From the NCBI RefSeq assembly GCF_000155735.2, contig NC_020908.1, positions 5,083,501 to 5,147,500 on the forward strand: DNA of 64,000 bases, in the 5' to 3' direction. Position 1 is the stretch's first letter. Every line of letters begins with the position of its first letter. The position numbers were made by a program, and so were the translations under genes. This document shows positions 18,310-27,006 of this stretch, one piece after another. The notes beneath the pieces were generated by a model. It made no database searches and was not told the origin of the DNA. It saw nothing but the letters and a program-made list of their open reading frames with translations. The DNA comes from Octadecabacter arcticus 238 (GTDB taxonomy: Bacteria > Pseudomonadota > Alphaproteobacteria > Rhodobacterales > Rhodobacteraceae).

Positions 18310-18800
18310 GCGTCCTCTCCGTCCCCCCAGATCGCTGAGGCCTTTTTTCGCAGAACAAGCAGTGCTGCAGTTTCGGCCAGTGCGCGATCCTTGCGAGCAA
18401 GCTCGCGTTCCAAATCTTTCATCCGTTTCTTGTCTTCCTTGGTCGCACGCACAAGACGTGCTGCACTCGTGCGGTCCCAGTCGTTGGCCTGCTCGCAAGC
18501 AACTCGCCACATGGCAATCTGCGCCGGGTAAAGGCCGCGTTTGCGGCAGTATTCGGCTAGGTCAGCCTCGTTCAGAGCAGCAGTTTCCAACACCGCCGCA
18601 AACTTGTCACGTGAAGACCAGCCCTCAGGGCTCGCATCAGCGTCAGGCAAAAGCTGCCCCTTGTTGCGCGCCTCAGCACGCCAGGAGAAAAGCGTCGCTT
18701 CCGAAATGCCTTCCTCCCGCGAAAGCTGCCGAATGGCCACGTTGTTCGGCGGAAGCATCCGCTTCAGCACAGCTGCTTTTCGTTCCAGTGAATATCCCAT
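18306..18800 (-). CDS. IS3-family transposase OrfA
   Basis: A 164-residue protein with an N-terminal helix-turn-helix (VAIRQLSREEGISEATLF) and a C-terminal helical segment rich in Lys/Glu/Arg (KEDKKRMKDLERELARKD) like the leucine-zipper of OrfA proteins. It binds the element ends and pairs with OrfB. It is intact here, although its partner orfB is frameshifted. A copy whose N-terminus was cut by IS66 lies at 62747-63217. Confidence 0.8.
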   Translation of the reverse strand: MGYSLERKAAVLKRMLPPNNVAIRQLSREEGISEATLFSWRAEARNKGQLLPDADASPEGWSSRDKFAAVLETAALNEADLAEYCRKRGLYPAQIAMWRVACEQANDWDRTSAARLVRATKEDKKRMKDLERELARKDRALAETAALLVLRKKASAIWGDGEDA

Positions 18801-18871
18801 GTCATTGTCCTAATCCGCCCACCTGAAAATTAGAGAAAAATAGAGCAGCGGACAACATCCCTGACAGAGGG

Positions 18872-19647
18872 GGATGGTTCTCAAACAAGCAAGCAACAGG
18901 GTGTATCGGATGTCGGTTGATTTCAAGGGAGCCCATTATCCTAAGAGCGTAACCCTGTACGCGGTTTATTTCTATGTGCGATATGGAGTTTCCTATCGCG
19001 ACCTGGAAGAAATCATGGAGGAGCGTGGGGCTGAAGTTGTCCATGCAACCTTGAACCGTTGGGTGGTTAAGTTTGGGCCGCTGATGGCGGTACAAGCGCA
19101 GTCCCGCAAGAAGCCAACCGCCAAATCTTGGCGCATGGACGAAACCTACATCAAGGTTAAAGGCAAATGGACCTACTATTACCGGGCGGTCGACAACACT
19201 GGAAAACCCTTGATTTCATGCTGTCTGAGCGTCGCGACAAGGCTGCGGCCCGTCGGTTTTTCAAGCGCGCGCTTGGCACGAATGGCGTGCCTGACCGTGT
19301 CGTCATCGACAAGAGCGGCGCCAATCTGGCGGGTCTGCAAAGCATCAATGTGATCCTGAAGTTCAAGGGCTCAGGCAACACCATCAAGATCCTGCAGGTC
19401 AAATACCTCAACAACATCATTGAACAGGACCATCGCTTCGTAAAGCGGATCACGGGCCCGATGCTTGGCTTCAAGGCTTTCCATTCTGCCGAGGCGACCT
19501 TGGCTGGGATCGAGACCGCGCACATGATCCGTAAGGGGCAACTCGACGCCAACGGGCTCACCGCATTCCAGCAGTTTGCGGCGCGCGCAGCATAAGTGTG
19601 TCCAAAGAACGCCCGCCCTCAATCGTCAAAAACTTTACGACAGAACC
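18872..19647 (+). mobile_element. IS6-family element, 5' end missing
   Basis: The right end (complement of GGTTCTGTCG) finishes at 19647. The first 50 or so bases before the transposase start, including the left terminal repeat, are missing and replaced by the end of IS3 copy 1. Confidence 0.75.
18874..19595 (+). pseudogene. IS6-family transposase, frameshifted
   Basis: It begins MVLKQASNRVYRMS and shows the N-terminal block SYRDLEEIMEERG, then WRMDETYIKVKG. Near 19205 a run of five A found in the other copy is reduced to four (GGAAAACCC), which shifts the frame. The rest of the DDE domain continues in the frame ending at 19595 (VIDKSGANL, NNIIEQDHR). The full protein would be about 240 residues. 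The lesion is a simple one-base loss, so the copy may have been active recently. Confidence 0.88.
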
Positions 19648-19734
19648 GGGCCCGTCTGGTTGAACCCAGAAAACGAAATCAGCGCCCCTGAAATCAGAGA
19701 CGCCGCATGAAATCGGCGGACAACACCTTTGACA
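19648..19734 (+). pseudogene. 3' tail of a further IS3 copy
   Basis: These 87 bases encode VWLNPENEISAPEIRDAA, stop, and the terminal repeat ending in GACA. They match the end of OrfB in copy 1 (complement of 17225-17300). The upstream part was replaced by the IS6 element. Confidence 0.8.
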
Positions 19735-19735
19735 A

Positions 19736-19900
19736 ACACCGTCAAGGCCCTGCGAAAAGCCGCCACCGAATTCCAGACGTATATCGAAAACAACGCATCC
19801 ACGATCCCAAATTACGCCGAACGCCGACGCTATGGCGAGCGAGTTTCCACTAGCTTTGTTGAAAGCACCGTTAACACAGTGGTCGAAAAACGCTTCGGTA
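19736..19900 (+). pseudogene. ISKra4-like transposase C-terminal remnant
   Basis: About 55 codons encode IPNYAERRRYGERVSTSFVE and STVNTVVEKRFG, a segment I associate with the C-terminal region of ISKra4-family transposases. The frame then passes into unrelated phosphatase-like sequence. No start or catalytic core is present. Confidence 0.5.
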
Positions 19901-20452
19901 ACCCCAGAAGCGCTCAAATGGACCGATTGGTTCCTGACTTTGCCCCTCTGGCTTGAACTAGACGGTTTTCGGCTCGTTCATGCCTGCTGGGTTGACGATG
20001 CCATTGCAACTGTTGCAAAGCGTCGACCAGATGGCCCCCTGCGAGTGGAGGACTTGCTGGAGGTTTCGGAAAAGAAAACGAAGTTCGCTAAAGCGGTGGA
20101 ACGGCTTACCTCCGGCCCATAAGTTGAGTTGCCCAATGAAATCAAGTTTCACGATAAAAACAAGCATCCACGCGGACATGTTCGTATAGTCTGGTGGAAG
20201 GCTCAAATTGGAACATGGCGCGAGGTTGCTTTGTCGGTGCCTGATTTGAGCGAACTTCCTGATGCTCCTGTCAGTGGTGCAGAGAATGTCCCTCTATATC
20301 GCAATGACGCACCGCCAGTCTTTGTTGGCCATTATAAAATGCAAGGATCTCCAAGGCTCGAAGGCCACAATGCTATCTGTTTGGATTAACCCACTGAACC
20401 ATGTGTTTACCTTTGGAACGGCGAAGCGCGGTTCACTGAAGATAATCTGAAA
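19895..20452 (+). pseudogene. Metallophosphoesterase (PrpE / Ser-Thr phosphatase-like) C-terminal remnant
   Basis: The frame encodes WFLTLPLWLELDGFRLVHAC, RRPDGPLRVEDL, a TAA stop at about 20119-20121, and then in the same frame VELPNEIKFHDK, TWREVALSVPDLSELP and PPVFVGHYKM. The two halves read as one calcineurin-like phosphatase C-terminal region in which a probable GAA has become TAA. After NAICLD the frame shifts, while the last residues (GEARFTEDNL) remain visible in another frame. The N-terminal metal site is absent. It is clearly decayed. Confidence 0.6.
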
Positions 20453-20495
20453 CCGCTTTAACTGGCTGAATTTCCTCACAGGATTTTGAGCGTAA

Positions 20496-20926
20496 GTGGT
20501 GCAAAATATGTGGCGCGCGGTTGATCACGAGGGTGAAATGCTTGAGCCCTTCGTCACAAAGCAACGGGATCGCAAAGCGGCATTGAAATTCCTCAAGAAA
20601 TCAACGAATTGGCACGGACACCCACATATATTGGTGACCAACAAGCTGCAATCCTACGGTGCGGCGATGGAGGAAATCGCAATGCCGACAATCAGGAAAC
20701 TGGCCGCTGGCTGAACAATCGGGCTGAGAATTCCCACCTTCTGTTTCGACGACCTGAGCGAGTCATGCAACGGTTCCGCAGCATGCAAAGTCTGCAGAAA
20801 TTCGTCGCCGTTCATGCCTCCATCGACAACCATTTCAATCAAGAGCGCGCGCTCTGCAGCAGGGACAATTTCAAGCTGAATCGTGCCGCCGCTCTCGCTG
20901 AGTGGCGCCAACTTTGTTCAGCATAG
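20496..20926 (+). pseudogene. IS6-like transposase remnant
   Basis: Two frames encode WRAVDHEGEMLEPFVTKQRD, then LNNRAENSHLLFRRPERVMQ, QSLQKFVAVHASIDNHF and a normal C-terminus. These are the middle and C-terminal parts of an IS6-family DDE transposase with a frameshift around 20690. The N-terminal third is missing. It is a different subgroup from the IS6 copies at 13123 and 18872, as its terminal repeat differs. Confidence 0.8.
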
Positions 20927-20953
20927 GTTCCGGCGTTTGGCGGCCAACAGAAA

Positions 20954-20979
20954 CTGGTTCGCATTCGTCTGACAGCACC
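20954..20979 (-). repeat. 26-bp IS terminal repeat, right copy
   Basis: This is an exact inverted copy of 10225-10250, lying where the right end of the neighbouring IS6-like remnant should be. Flanking octamers (ctttaaag left, ggcgatcg right) do not match, so the two ends were not created by one simple insertion. Confidence 0.85.
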
Positions 20980-20996
20980 GGCGATCGTGTTCATCT

Positions 20997-22418
20997 TTAT
21001 CCAAAATGAAGTGTCTTGATCTCTTGATAATCTTCTAGACCCATTGCGCCTCCTTCACGCCCGTTGCCGGATTGTTTGTAGCCACCAAAGGGCGACCCAT
21101 AGTTAAAGCCACCACCGTTGATATGCACTGCACCTGCCTTCAGCTGGCCTGCAACACGTTCAGCGCGGTCTGGATCGCCAGTCTGAAGATACGCGGCAAG
21201 CCCGTAGGGCGTGTCGTTGGCAATTGCGATCGCGTCCGCCTCGTCCTCGAATGGGATGATGACAAGAACGGGGCCAAAGATTTCCTGCTGTGCAATCGCC
21301 ATATCGTTACGTACGTCAGCGAAAATGGTCGGCTTAACGAACCAGCCCGCATCAACGCCATCAGGCTTGCCAAGCCCCCCGGCAAGCACCGTGGCACCTT
21401 CGTCGATACCCTTGGCGATCATCGCCTGAACGCGGTCGAACTGGATGCTGTCAAAGAGCGGGCCGATATGCTCCCCTTCAAGGGTTGGATCCCCAACGGT
21501 CTGGCTGATCGCGGCGGCCTTGGCGATGTCGAGAACCCGTGCGTAACAACTTTTTTCAACCAACATGCGCGTTGGCGCGTCGCAGGACTGGCCGGTATTA
21601 TACATGCATTCAAGAACGGATTCCGTCACGCGTTCCTCAAGGTCACAATCCGCAAAGACAAGGTTTGGGGATTTACCACCAAGTTCCAGCGTGACGCGTT
21701 TGACCGTATCGGCGGCATCCTTGGTGACGGCTCTGCCTGCGCGTGTTGATCCGGTGAACGACATCATCTGGATGTCGGGGTGTCGCGACATCGCCGCCCC
21801 AACAGTCGGACCATCGCCGTAAACGAGGTTGAAAACACCCGCAGGAAAGCCCGCAGCATGGATGATTTCAGCATAAATTGCAGCGGACAACGGCGTGTGT
21901 TCTGACGGTTTAAGCACGCATGTACATCCGCTGGCCAGCGCCGGAAGAACCTTGAGCGCGATCTGGTTCATCGGCCAGTTCCACGGCGTGATAAGACCGC
22001 AAACGCCAATAGGTTCACGCAACAACACATCACCGTTGGCGTGTTCTTCGCGTTCTGGCTGCGCCTCAAGCGCGTCAATGAACCCCTGCAGATGCCCGAC
22101 TGCTGCGTCTGTTTGCGCGTCTCGGGCCATCGAAATGGGGGCGCCCATCTCAGACGAAATTGCCTGAGCAAGATCCTCGAACCGGTTCTGGGTTTCGTCC
22201 AACAGACGCCGCAAAAGATCAAGGCGTTCGGCCTTTGTGGTGCGCGAATAGGTCTTGAGTGCCGCATTTGCCGCCGCCACGGCGCGATCCACGTCTGCGT
22301 CGTTCCCCAAGACAATCGTCGCGATCTGCTTTTCAGTCGCAGGATTAAGGACCGCCATGGTCTTATCACTCAACGGAGTGACCCATTCGCCGTTCACGTA
22401 GTGTTTTGTCATGTCCAT
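20997..22418 (-). CDS. Aldehyde dehydrogenase family protein
   Basis: A 473-residue NAD(P)-dependent enzyme with Asn147 in TPWNWP, Lys170 in VLKPSEH, Glu245 in LELGG and the nucleophile Cys279 in GQSCDAP. It is the last gene of the minus-strand flavoprotein operon, 54 bases after the oxidoreductase gene. In a demethylation pathway it could oxidise an aldehyde left after removal of the amino group; formaldehyde is less likely, because this is a general ALDH and not a glutathione-dependent type. ATG at 22418 is used, with an AAGGA about 12 bases upstream; ATG at 22412 is possible. Its stop is 17 bases from an IS terminal repeat. Confidence 0.9.
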   Translation of the reverse strand: MDMTKHYVNGEWVTPLSDKTMAVLNPATEKQIATIVLGNDADVDRAVAAANAALKTYSRTTKAERLDLLRRLLDETQNRFEDLAQAISSEMGAPISMARDAQTDAAVGHLQGFIDALEAQPEREEHANGDVLLREPIGVCGLITPWNWPMNQIALKVLPALASGCTCVLKPSEHTPLSAAIYAEIIHAAGFPAGVFNLVYGDGPTVGAAMSRHPDIQMMSFTGSTRAGRAVTKDAADTVKRVTLELGGKSPNLVFADCDLEERVTESVLECMYNTGQSCDAPTRMLVEKSCYARVLDIAKAAAISQTVGDPTLEGEHIGPLFDSIQFDRVQAMIAKGIDEGATVLAGGLGKPDGVDAGWFVKPTIFADVRNDMAIAQQEIFGPVLVIIPFEDEADAIAIANDTPYGLAAYLQTGDPDRAERVAGQLKAGAVHINGGGFNYGSPFGGYKQSGNGREGGAMGLEDYQEIKTLHFG

Positions 22419-22472
22419 GGTCTTTGATCCTTTTCGGTTTAACGTTTGTTTCGTCGTATCATGTTTATAGGT

Positions 22473-24422
22473 CTATATTTGTGCAGCAATCTGAAGCCCC
22501 TCCAGGACGGCTTCTTCGACGCTGCGCGGGCTGAGACAATCACCAATTAGGTGAAGGTCTTTGATGTGACCTGACAGTTCATCCGCAAGGGCGGTTTCAG
22601 GGTCGTGCCCCAATGCCGTGACGACAGTGTCCACGCCGTCCATTATAACGGCCTCTTGGCTTAACGTGTGTTGAAAATAGGCGCTGACGGCATCCGCGCC
22701 GAACAATCGCATGTAGGGAATGATGCCCACGCCCAGCTTGTGCAATGTCCCAAGCCACACGTCGCGCGCATATTGCGGGATTGCTTGGCCCACGGTGATC
22801 GCGTTGACTGCCAGCCGGACATGGCAGCCATCCCGCGCCAGTCTTTCGGCAAGGCCGAGCCCGATCCAGTCACCACGCCAATCTGCGATGACCACATTGC
22901 TCCCGACGTTTGCGCGACCTTGCAGCACATCCCAGGCCTGAACGATATGACCACTTCCCTCCCCCTCCAGTGCAGCTGTGCGGGGCTTTGCGCCTACAGC
23001 AAGAATGACGGCATCGGGTTGATGTTGCTCAATCGTTGAACGGGTGGCGCGTATGTTCAGACGGATATCGACGCCAGCGTGAGTGGCCTCGCGCGCTAGA
23101 TTGTCAGTAACGCCGCCAAACTCGGCCCGCCCGGGCAGCATTTGCGCCAACCGCACCTGACCGCCCAAGGTGCTTTGGGCTTCAAGCAACGTGACATGGT
23201 GGCCGCGCGATGCAGCAATGGCCGCAGCCTTAAGCCCGCCGGGTCCACCCCCAACCACAAGGACATTTTTTGGCGATGTCGCAGGCTTAAGCGTGCCAAA
23301 TTCCAGCTCACGACCGGTCTCTGGGTGCTGGATGCACAAAATCGGATAGCCATTCAGCATATGCCCGACACAGGCCTGATTGCAGGCGACACAGGCGCGA
23401 ATGTTATCCAGATGCCCGGCCTTTGCTTTGTTAGGCATTAAAGGGTCTGCGATCAGTGCGCGGGTCATACCGCACATGTCAGCTTGACCGGACGCCACGA
23501 TTTGTTCGCCGATCTGTGGCTGGTTAATCCGTCCGGCAACAAAGACTGGAACATCGACTTTGGCCTTTATCGCAGCGGCCAGTGGTGCGGTATATGCGGT
23601 CTCAAAGGCCATGGGGGGCACGATATGGGTTGATCCAGCAAGCCCCGCAGATGTGCCTGCTGTGACGTTCAGATAATCCACCAATCCTTGATCTGCGAGC
23701 GACGTGGCGACAGTGATCATCTCATCCGGTTCAAGTCCGTCATGGTCTTTTTCATCTATGGACAGGCGAACACCCACAATCATACCACGACCGGCGCCGG
23801 ACCTTGCAGCCCGTAGGATGTCACACAGAAATCGCATTCTATTTTCGCGGCTGCCGCCATATGTATCGGTGCGCAGGTTTACTTTCGGATTCAAGAACTG
23901 GGCGGCGAGAACGCCGTGCGAGGCGACGATTTCAACTCCATCAAGACCGGCTTTTTTCAGACGGGATGAAGCGTTACTGTAGCTTGCAACAATGTCGGTA
24001 ATGTCTTGTGTCGTCATCGCACGGGGCATGACGTGAAACCGTTCATTCGGAACTGCTGACGGGGCCAGCGCAACGGCTTGTGTGCCGTCCATGGCGGTCG
24101 TCATTTCACGGCCCGGATGGGTCAATTGCGCAAAGACTTTGGCGCCATGCTGCTGGCAGTCGCGCGCGATACGGGCATATCCGGGGATGCAGGCGTCGTC
24201 ATAGGCGAGGATTGCGGGGCGTCCGGACATGCCCGACACATGTGCGCGGGCGGCCTCAATAATGATCAACCCCGCACCACCTTTTGCGCGCGCTGCATGG
24301 TATGCGGCCATGCGTTTGGTTGGCAGGTTGTCTTTTAGCATCACCGTCATGTGCCCTGTCGAAAAGATGAGATTCTTTAGGGTGTGTCCGCGGATCGCGA
24401 GGGGTGAGAAAAGATGCTTCAT
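22473..24422 (-). CDS. NADH:flavin oxidoreductase / 2,4-dienoyl-CoA reductase-type flavoprotein
   Basis: A 649-residue enzyme with an N-terminal old-yellow-enzyme barrel that binds FMN (residues about 1-330). A 4Fe-4S cysteine cluster follows (RACVACNQACVG plus a later Cys), then an FAD/NAD-binding half starting VLVVGGGPGGLKAA near residue 385. Relatives reduce enoyl compounds or demethylate N-methylproline in stachydrine breakdown. It lacks the VPHC cysteine that tethers FMN in the trimethylamine dehydrogenase-like neighbours; the equivalent position reads STGHMT. It overlaps the preceding small gene by four bases (ATGA) and is clearly cotranscribed. A role in oxidising or reducing an intermediate of methylated-amine breakdown is inferred from its neighbours. 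Confidence 0.88.
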   Translation of the reverse strand: MKHLFSPLAIRGHTLKNLIFSTGHMTVMLKDNLPTKRMAAYHAARAKGGAGLIIIEAARAHVSGMSGRPAILAYDDACIPGYARIARDCQQHGAKVFAQLTHPGREMTTAMDGTQAVALAPSAVPNERFHVMPRAMTTQDITDIVASYSNASSRLKKAGLDGVEIVASHGVLAAQFLNPKVNLRTDTYGGSRENRMRFLCDILRAARSGAGRGMIVGVRLSIDEKDHDGLEPDEMITVATSLADQGLVDYLNVTAGTSAGLAGSTHIVPPMAFETAYTAPLAAAIKAKVDVPVFVAGRINQPQIGEQIVASGQADMCGMTRALIADPLMPNKAKAGHLDNIRACVACNQACVGHMLNGYPILCIQHPETGRELEFGTLKPATSPKNVLVVGGGPGGLKAAAIAASRGHHVTLLEAQSTLGGQVRLAQMLPGRAEFGGVTDNLAREATHAGVDIRLNIRATRSTIEQHQPDAVILAVGAKPRTAALEGEGSGHIVQAWDVLQGRANVGSNVVIADWRGDWIGLGLAERLARDGCHVRLAVNAITVGQAIPQYARDVWLGTLHKLGVGIIPYMRLFGADAVSAYFQHTLSQEAVIMDGVDTVVTALGHDPETALADELSGHIKDLHLIGDCLSPRSVEEAVLEGLQIAAQI

Positions 24423-24910
24423 GCGGTGCCGGTGCGCAGGTAGTTTATCAGCGGAGTATCGCTGTCTGGGTCGCCCTTCGCCTCAGCCTCAAGAAATGCG
24501 ATCGCGGCGATTTCATGGGCTGTCAGCATTTTGAGTTGGGGGAGGTCTTGCGGTGGGGCCAAATCCTCAATCGCGCGAAATTCAGGCATATAGTCCGGAA
24601 ATGTGCGCCGCATTTCAGAAATGAGCGCCGGCCAGTCAGCCGTCACATTCTGCGCATGCTTATGACCTGAAGCCTGTAAAACGGCGGCGTCGCGCGTGAT
24701 CAGGTGATATTTAACCAGCAGCGGCGCGGCTGCAGCGGCTGCATACCGTTCGACCTGCGCCATCAGGTGCATTTTGCGCCTTTGTTCCGCCTGACTAAAC
24801 CTCTCTGCCAATGCATCGAAATAGGCGGATCCTTCGATTTCTTCCTCGTAGAAGCGCTGAAGCATCTCAAGGTAGCCCTCGATCTGGGTTTCAGGCGCAG
24901 TTGTTGTCAT
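24419..24910 (-). CDS. Conserved-looking helical protein of unknown function in the flavoprotein operon
   Basis: A 163-residue protein that appears almost entirely alpha-helical and has no signal peptide. It has acidic/histidine helix patterns: FYEEEIEGSAYFDAL near residue 20, RRKMHLMAQVERY near 48 and TAHEIAAIAFLEAEAKGD near 130. Repeated Glu and His on helices are reminiscent of ferritin-like or haem-oxygenase-like bundle proteins, but I cannot place the four metal ligands of either family with certainty. The gene is linked by one-base and four-base overlaps to a trimethylamine-dehydrogenase-like gene and an oxidoreductase gene. It therefore probably works with them, perhaps as an accessory subunit or a small oxygen- or metal-handling enzyme. 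Confidence 0.7.
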   Translation of the reverse strand: MTTTAPETQIEGYLEMLQRFYEEEIEGSAYFDALAERFSQAEQRRKMHLMAQVERYAAAAAAPLLVKYHLITRDAAVLQASGHKHAQNVTADWPALISEMRRTFPDYMPEFRAIEDLAPPQDLPQLKMLTAHEIAAIAFLEAEAKGDPDSDTPLINYLRTGTA

Positions 24911-27006
24911 TAGGTGCGGCCCATTAAGTATGACCCTTCAGGCGTTTCACCAACGTCGACGCGGTCATGGCGTAGTGGTTCATCAGAATCGATTGGTGCA
25001 TCAAGTTCGCGGGCGTAGCGGTGGCCGGCATAGACCGCAGCGGCGATGATAGCAGGGGCGTCGCAATCTCCGACGCGAGACAGCGTAAATGGTAGTTTTG
25101 CGCGATCGCCACCTGCGCCTGTTATGAGGTCATTGTAGAGCGTATCATTCGTCTTGCGTTGGGTTACCATCACCACCGTCCGCACCTTTAAGTCAGTGAC
25201 CGTGCCGCCATATTCACACGCCAGTCGGGCCGTTTTCCCGTCAAATTCTGTCAGAGATTTTGACAGTTCAATCTCGATCCCCAGCTTCATCAAATGGCTG
25301 CGGACACGCCAGCGTTCAGAGGTATTTTCCGCCCACTGCGAGACCACGTCGGCTGGGGTGGCATAGGTGACATCCAGTCCCGCGGCGCGGAGTTTTTCTG
25401 CGATGACACCACCAAGGTAATAGCCGTCTTCATCATAGACCAGCGTAGGGCCATCGGGCATTCTGCCATCCATAATGTCGTCTGGTGTTAGGACATGCGC
25501 ATCAGCGCCGTCCGGCGTGACCGACACATAGCGGTTCCCATTAAAGCGTTCCTTGCGCCAGTGCGCGCCGGTTGCAATGACGACGTGATCGGCCTCAACT
25601 GCATGGACATCCTGCGCGGACATCTGGCTTTCGCGGAACACCTCGACATTCGGCATCTTCAACATTTGCTGTTCGCGGTAGTCTTTAACGCGGATGTATT
25701 CACTGAGGCCCGGCAGGGTTGCTTCGCGCCGCACGCGGCCACCCAATTCACGGGTGGCTTCTGCCAACATCACCTCATAGCCGCGCTGTCCCAAAGCACG
25801 CGCGGCTTCCATACCTGCGGGACCAGCGCCAACCACAAGCACGCGGGTGTCGCTTCCTTTGGGATCAATCTTTTCGGGATGCCAGCCCTTGCGCCATTCT
25901 TCACCCATTGTGGGGTTTTGGGTGCAACGGATCGGCACGCCCAAGCTGTCACCGGAATAGCAAACGTTACAGCCGATACATTCACGGATTGCGCCAAGAT
26001 CACCTGCTTCTATCTTGGCCGGCAAAAACGGATCGGCGATAGATGGACGCGCGGCACCGATCAGGTCTGTCACACCGCGTTTAAGCTGGCTGACCATCGT
26101 ATCGGGCGATGTGAAACGCCCGACAGTCACGACGGGTTTGTCGGTGATGGATTTCACGAAGCCCATGTAGGGTTCCAACGCGCCTTCTTTGGTGAACCGC
26201 GAGACACCCATTTCAACGCCGTAGTCAGCAATGTTGATGTCCCATAGGTCGGGTAGGGGGGCCAACATTTCAAACATATCACGCCGCTCACCCGTGATTG
26301 GAATACCGTCCTCGCCGACTTGTTCATCAGCAGCAAAGCGCACGGCAACGGCGCATTTATCGCCGACGGCATCTTTGGTTTCTTCAATCAATTCACGCAC
26401 CAGACGCACGCGATTTTCCATAACACCGCCGTATTCGTCGCTGCGTGTATTGCGCGCTGGATCAAGGAAATTGGCAAGCAGATAGCCGTGCGTAGCATAA
26501 ACATAGACCACATCAAAACCCGCATCGCGTGCGCGGATTGCGGCCTTGCGGTGCCAGCGCCGAAGGTTGCGAATATCAGTTTTATCCATTGCGCGCGTCT
26601 GAAACGGGTGGCCGACGCTGTTCGGCATGCTGTCAAGATCAAGCGCGACTTCGCGCGTCATCATGTTGGCGCTGCGCGCGCCGCCATACCAAAGTTCCGC
26701 CCCCGCAAGGGCGCCGTGGGCGTGGATTTTATCTGTCATCAAGCGATGCGCCCGAATGTCGCTGTCGTTCCATAAAGACGCCGAGACATGCCGCAAGTCG
26801 TCAGATGACGGGTGAATTGAGTTGTATTCGGTGCAGATAACGCCCCAACCGCCTTCGGCCTTAACCTCGCGCATACTGGCCAGCATGCGGGGACGGATGT
26901 AGCCCATTCCTGTGCAGTGGGGCACTTGGAAAAAGCGGTTTTTGGTTGTCACCGGACCAATCTTAAGCGGGGTGAACAAGATATCGTAGCGGGGATCGCG
27001 GGTCAT
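24910..27006 (-). CDS. Trimethylamine dehydrogenase-like flavoprotein, paralogue 1
   Basis: A 698-residue protein collinear with trimethylamine dehydrogenase. FRFFQ-type start strand VPHC places Cys31 at the position of the cysteinyl-FMN residue Cys30. The CIGCNVC plus later Cys set before TQNP binds 4Fe-4S, and VLVVGAGPAGMEAARALGQR is the ADP/FAD-binding half. Residue 61 is Tyr (TEYNSIHP), as in the trimethylamine pocket (Tyr60), unlike the other two paralogues. The Trp of CISRW in trimethylamine dehydrogenase (Trp355) is absent. It would oxidatively remove a methyl group from a tertiary amine, giving formaldehyde and passing electrons to a flavoprotein acceptor. The start overlaps paralogue 2 by four bases. 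Confidence 0.9.
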   Translation of the reverse strand: MTRDPRYDILFTPLKIGPVTTKNRFFQVPHCTGMGYIRPRMLASMREVKAEGGWGVICTEYNSIHPSSDDLRHVSASLWNDSDIRAHRLMTDKIHAHGALAGAELWYGGARSANMMTREVALDLDSMPNSVGHPFQTRAMDKTDIRNLRRWHRKAAIRARDAGFDVVYVYATHGYLLANFLDPARNTRSDEYGGVMENRVRLVRELIEETKDAVGDKCAVAVRFAADEQVGEDGIPITGERRDMFEMLAPLPDLWDINIADYGVEMGVSRFTKEGALEPYMGFVKSITDKPVVTVGRFTSPDTMVSQLKRGVTDLIGAARPSIADPFLPAKIEAGDLGAIRECIGCNVCYSGDSLGVPIRCTQNPTMGEEWRKGWHPEKIDPKGSDTRVLVVGAGPAGMEAARALGQRGYEVMLAEATRELGGRVRREATLPGLSEYIRVKDYREQQMLKMPNVEVFRESQMSAQDVHAVEADHVVIATGAHWRKERFNGNRYVSVTPDGADAHVLTPDDIMDGRMPDGPTLVYDEDGYYLGGVIAEKLRAAGLDVTYATPADVVSQWAENTSERWRVRSHLMKLGIEIELSKSLTEFDGKTARLACEYGGTVTDLKVRTVVMVTQRKTNDTLYNDLITGAGGDRAKLPFTLSRVGDCDAPAIIAAAVYAGHRYARELDAPIDSDEPLRHDRVDVGETPEGSYLMGRT

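Larger units (their letters stand above)
17225..18866 (-). mobile_element. IS3-family element, copy 1
   Basis: The ends are TGTC-type inverted repeats of about 21 bases: TGTCAAAGGTGTTGTCCGCC at 17225 and the complement of TGTCAGGGATGTTGTCCGCT ending at 18866. It encodes orfA and a frameshifted orfB on the minus strand. Flanking bases (tgtt, gagg) do not form a target duplication. Confidence 0.8.

Noticed and set aside
25495..26247. Long plus-strand open frame of about 250 codons opposite trimethylamine-dehydrogenase paralogue 1
   Set aside because: It lies antisense to a clear flavoprotein gene; its composition follows the complementary codons and shows no domain. Similar frames opposite the other paralogues are treated the same way.
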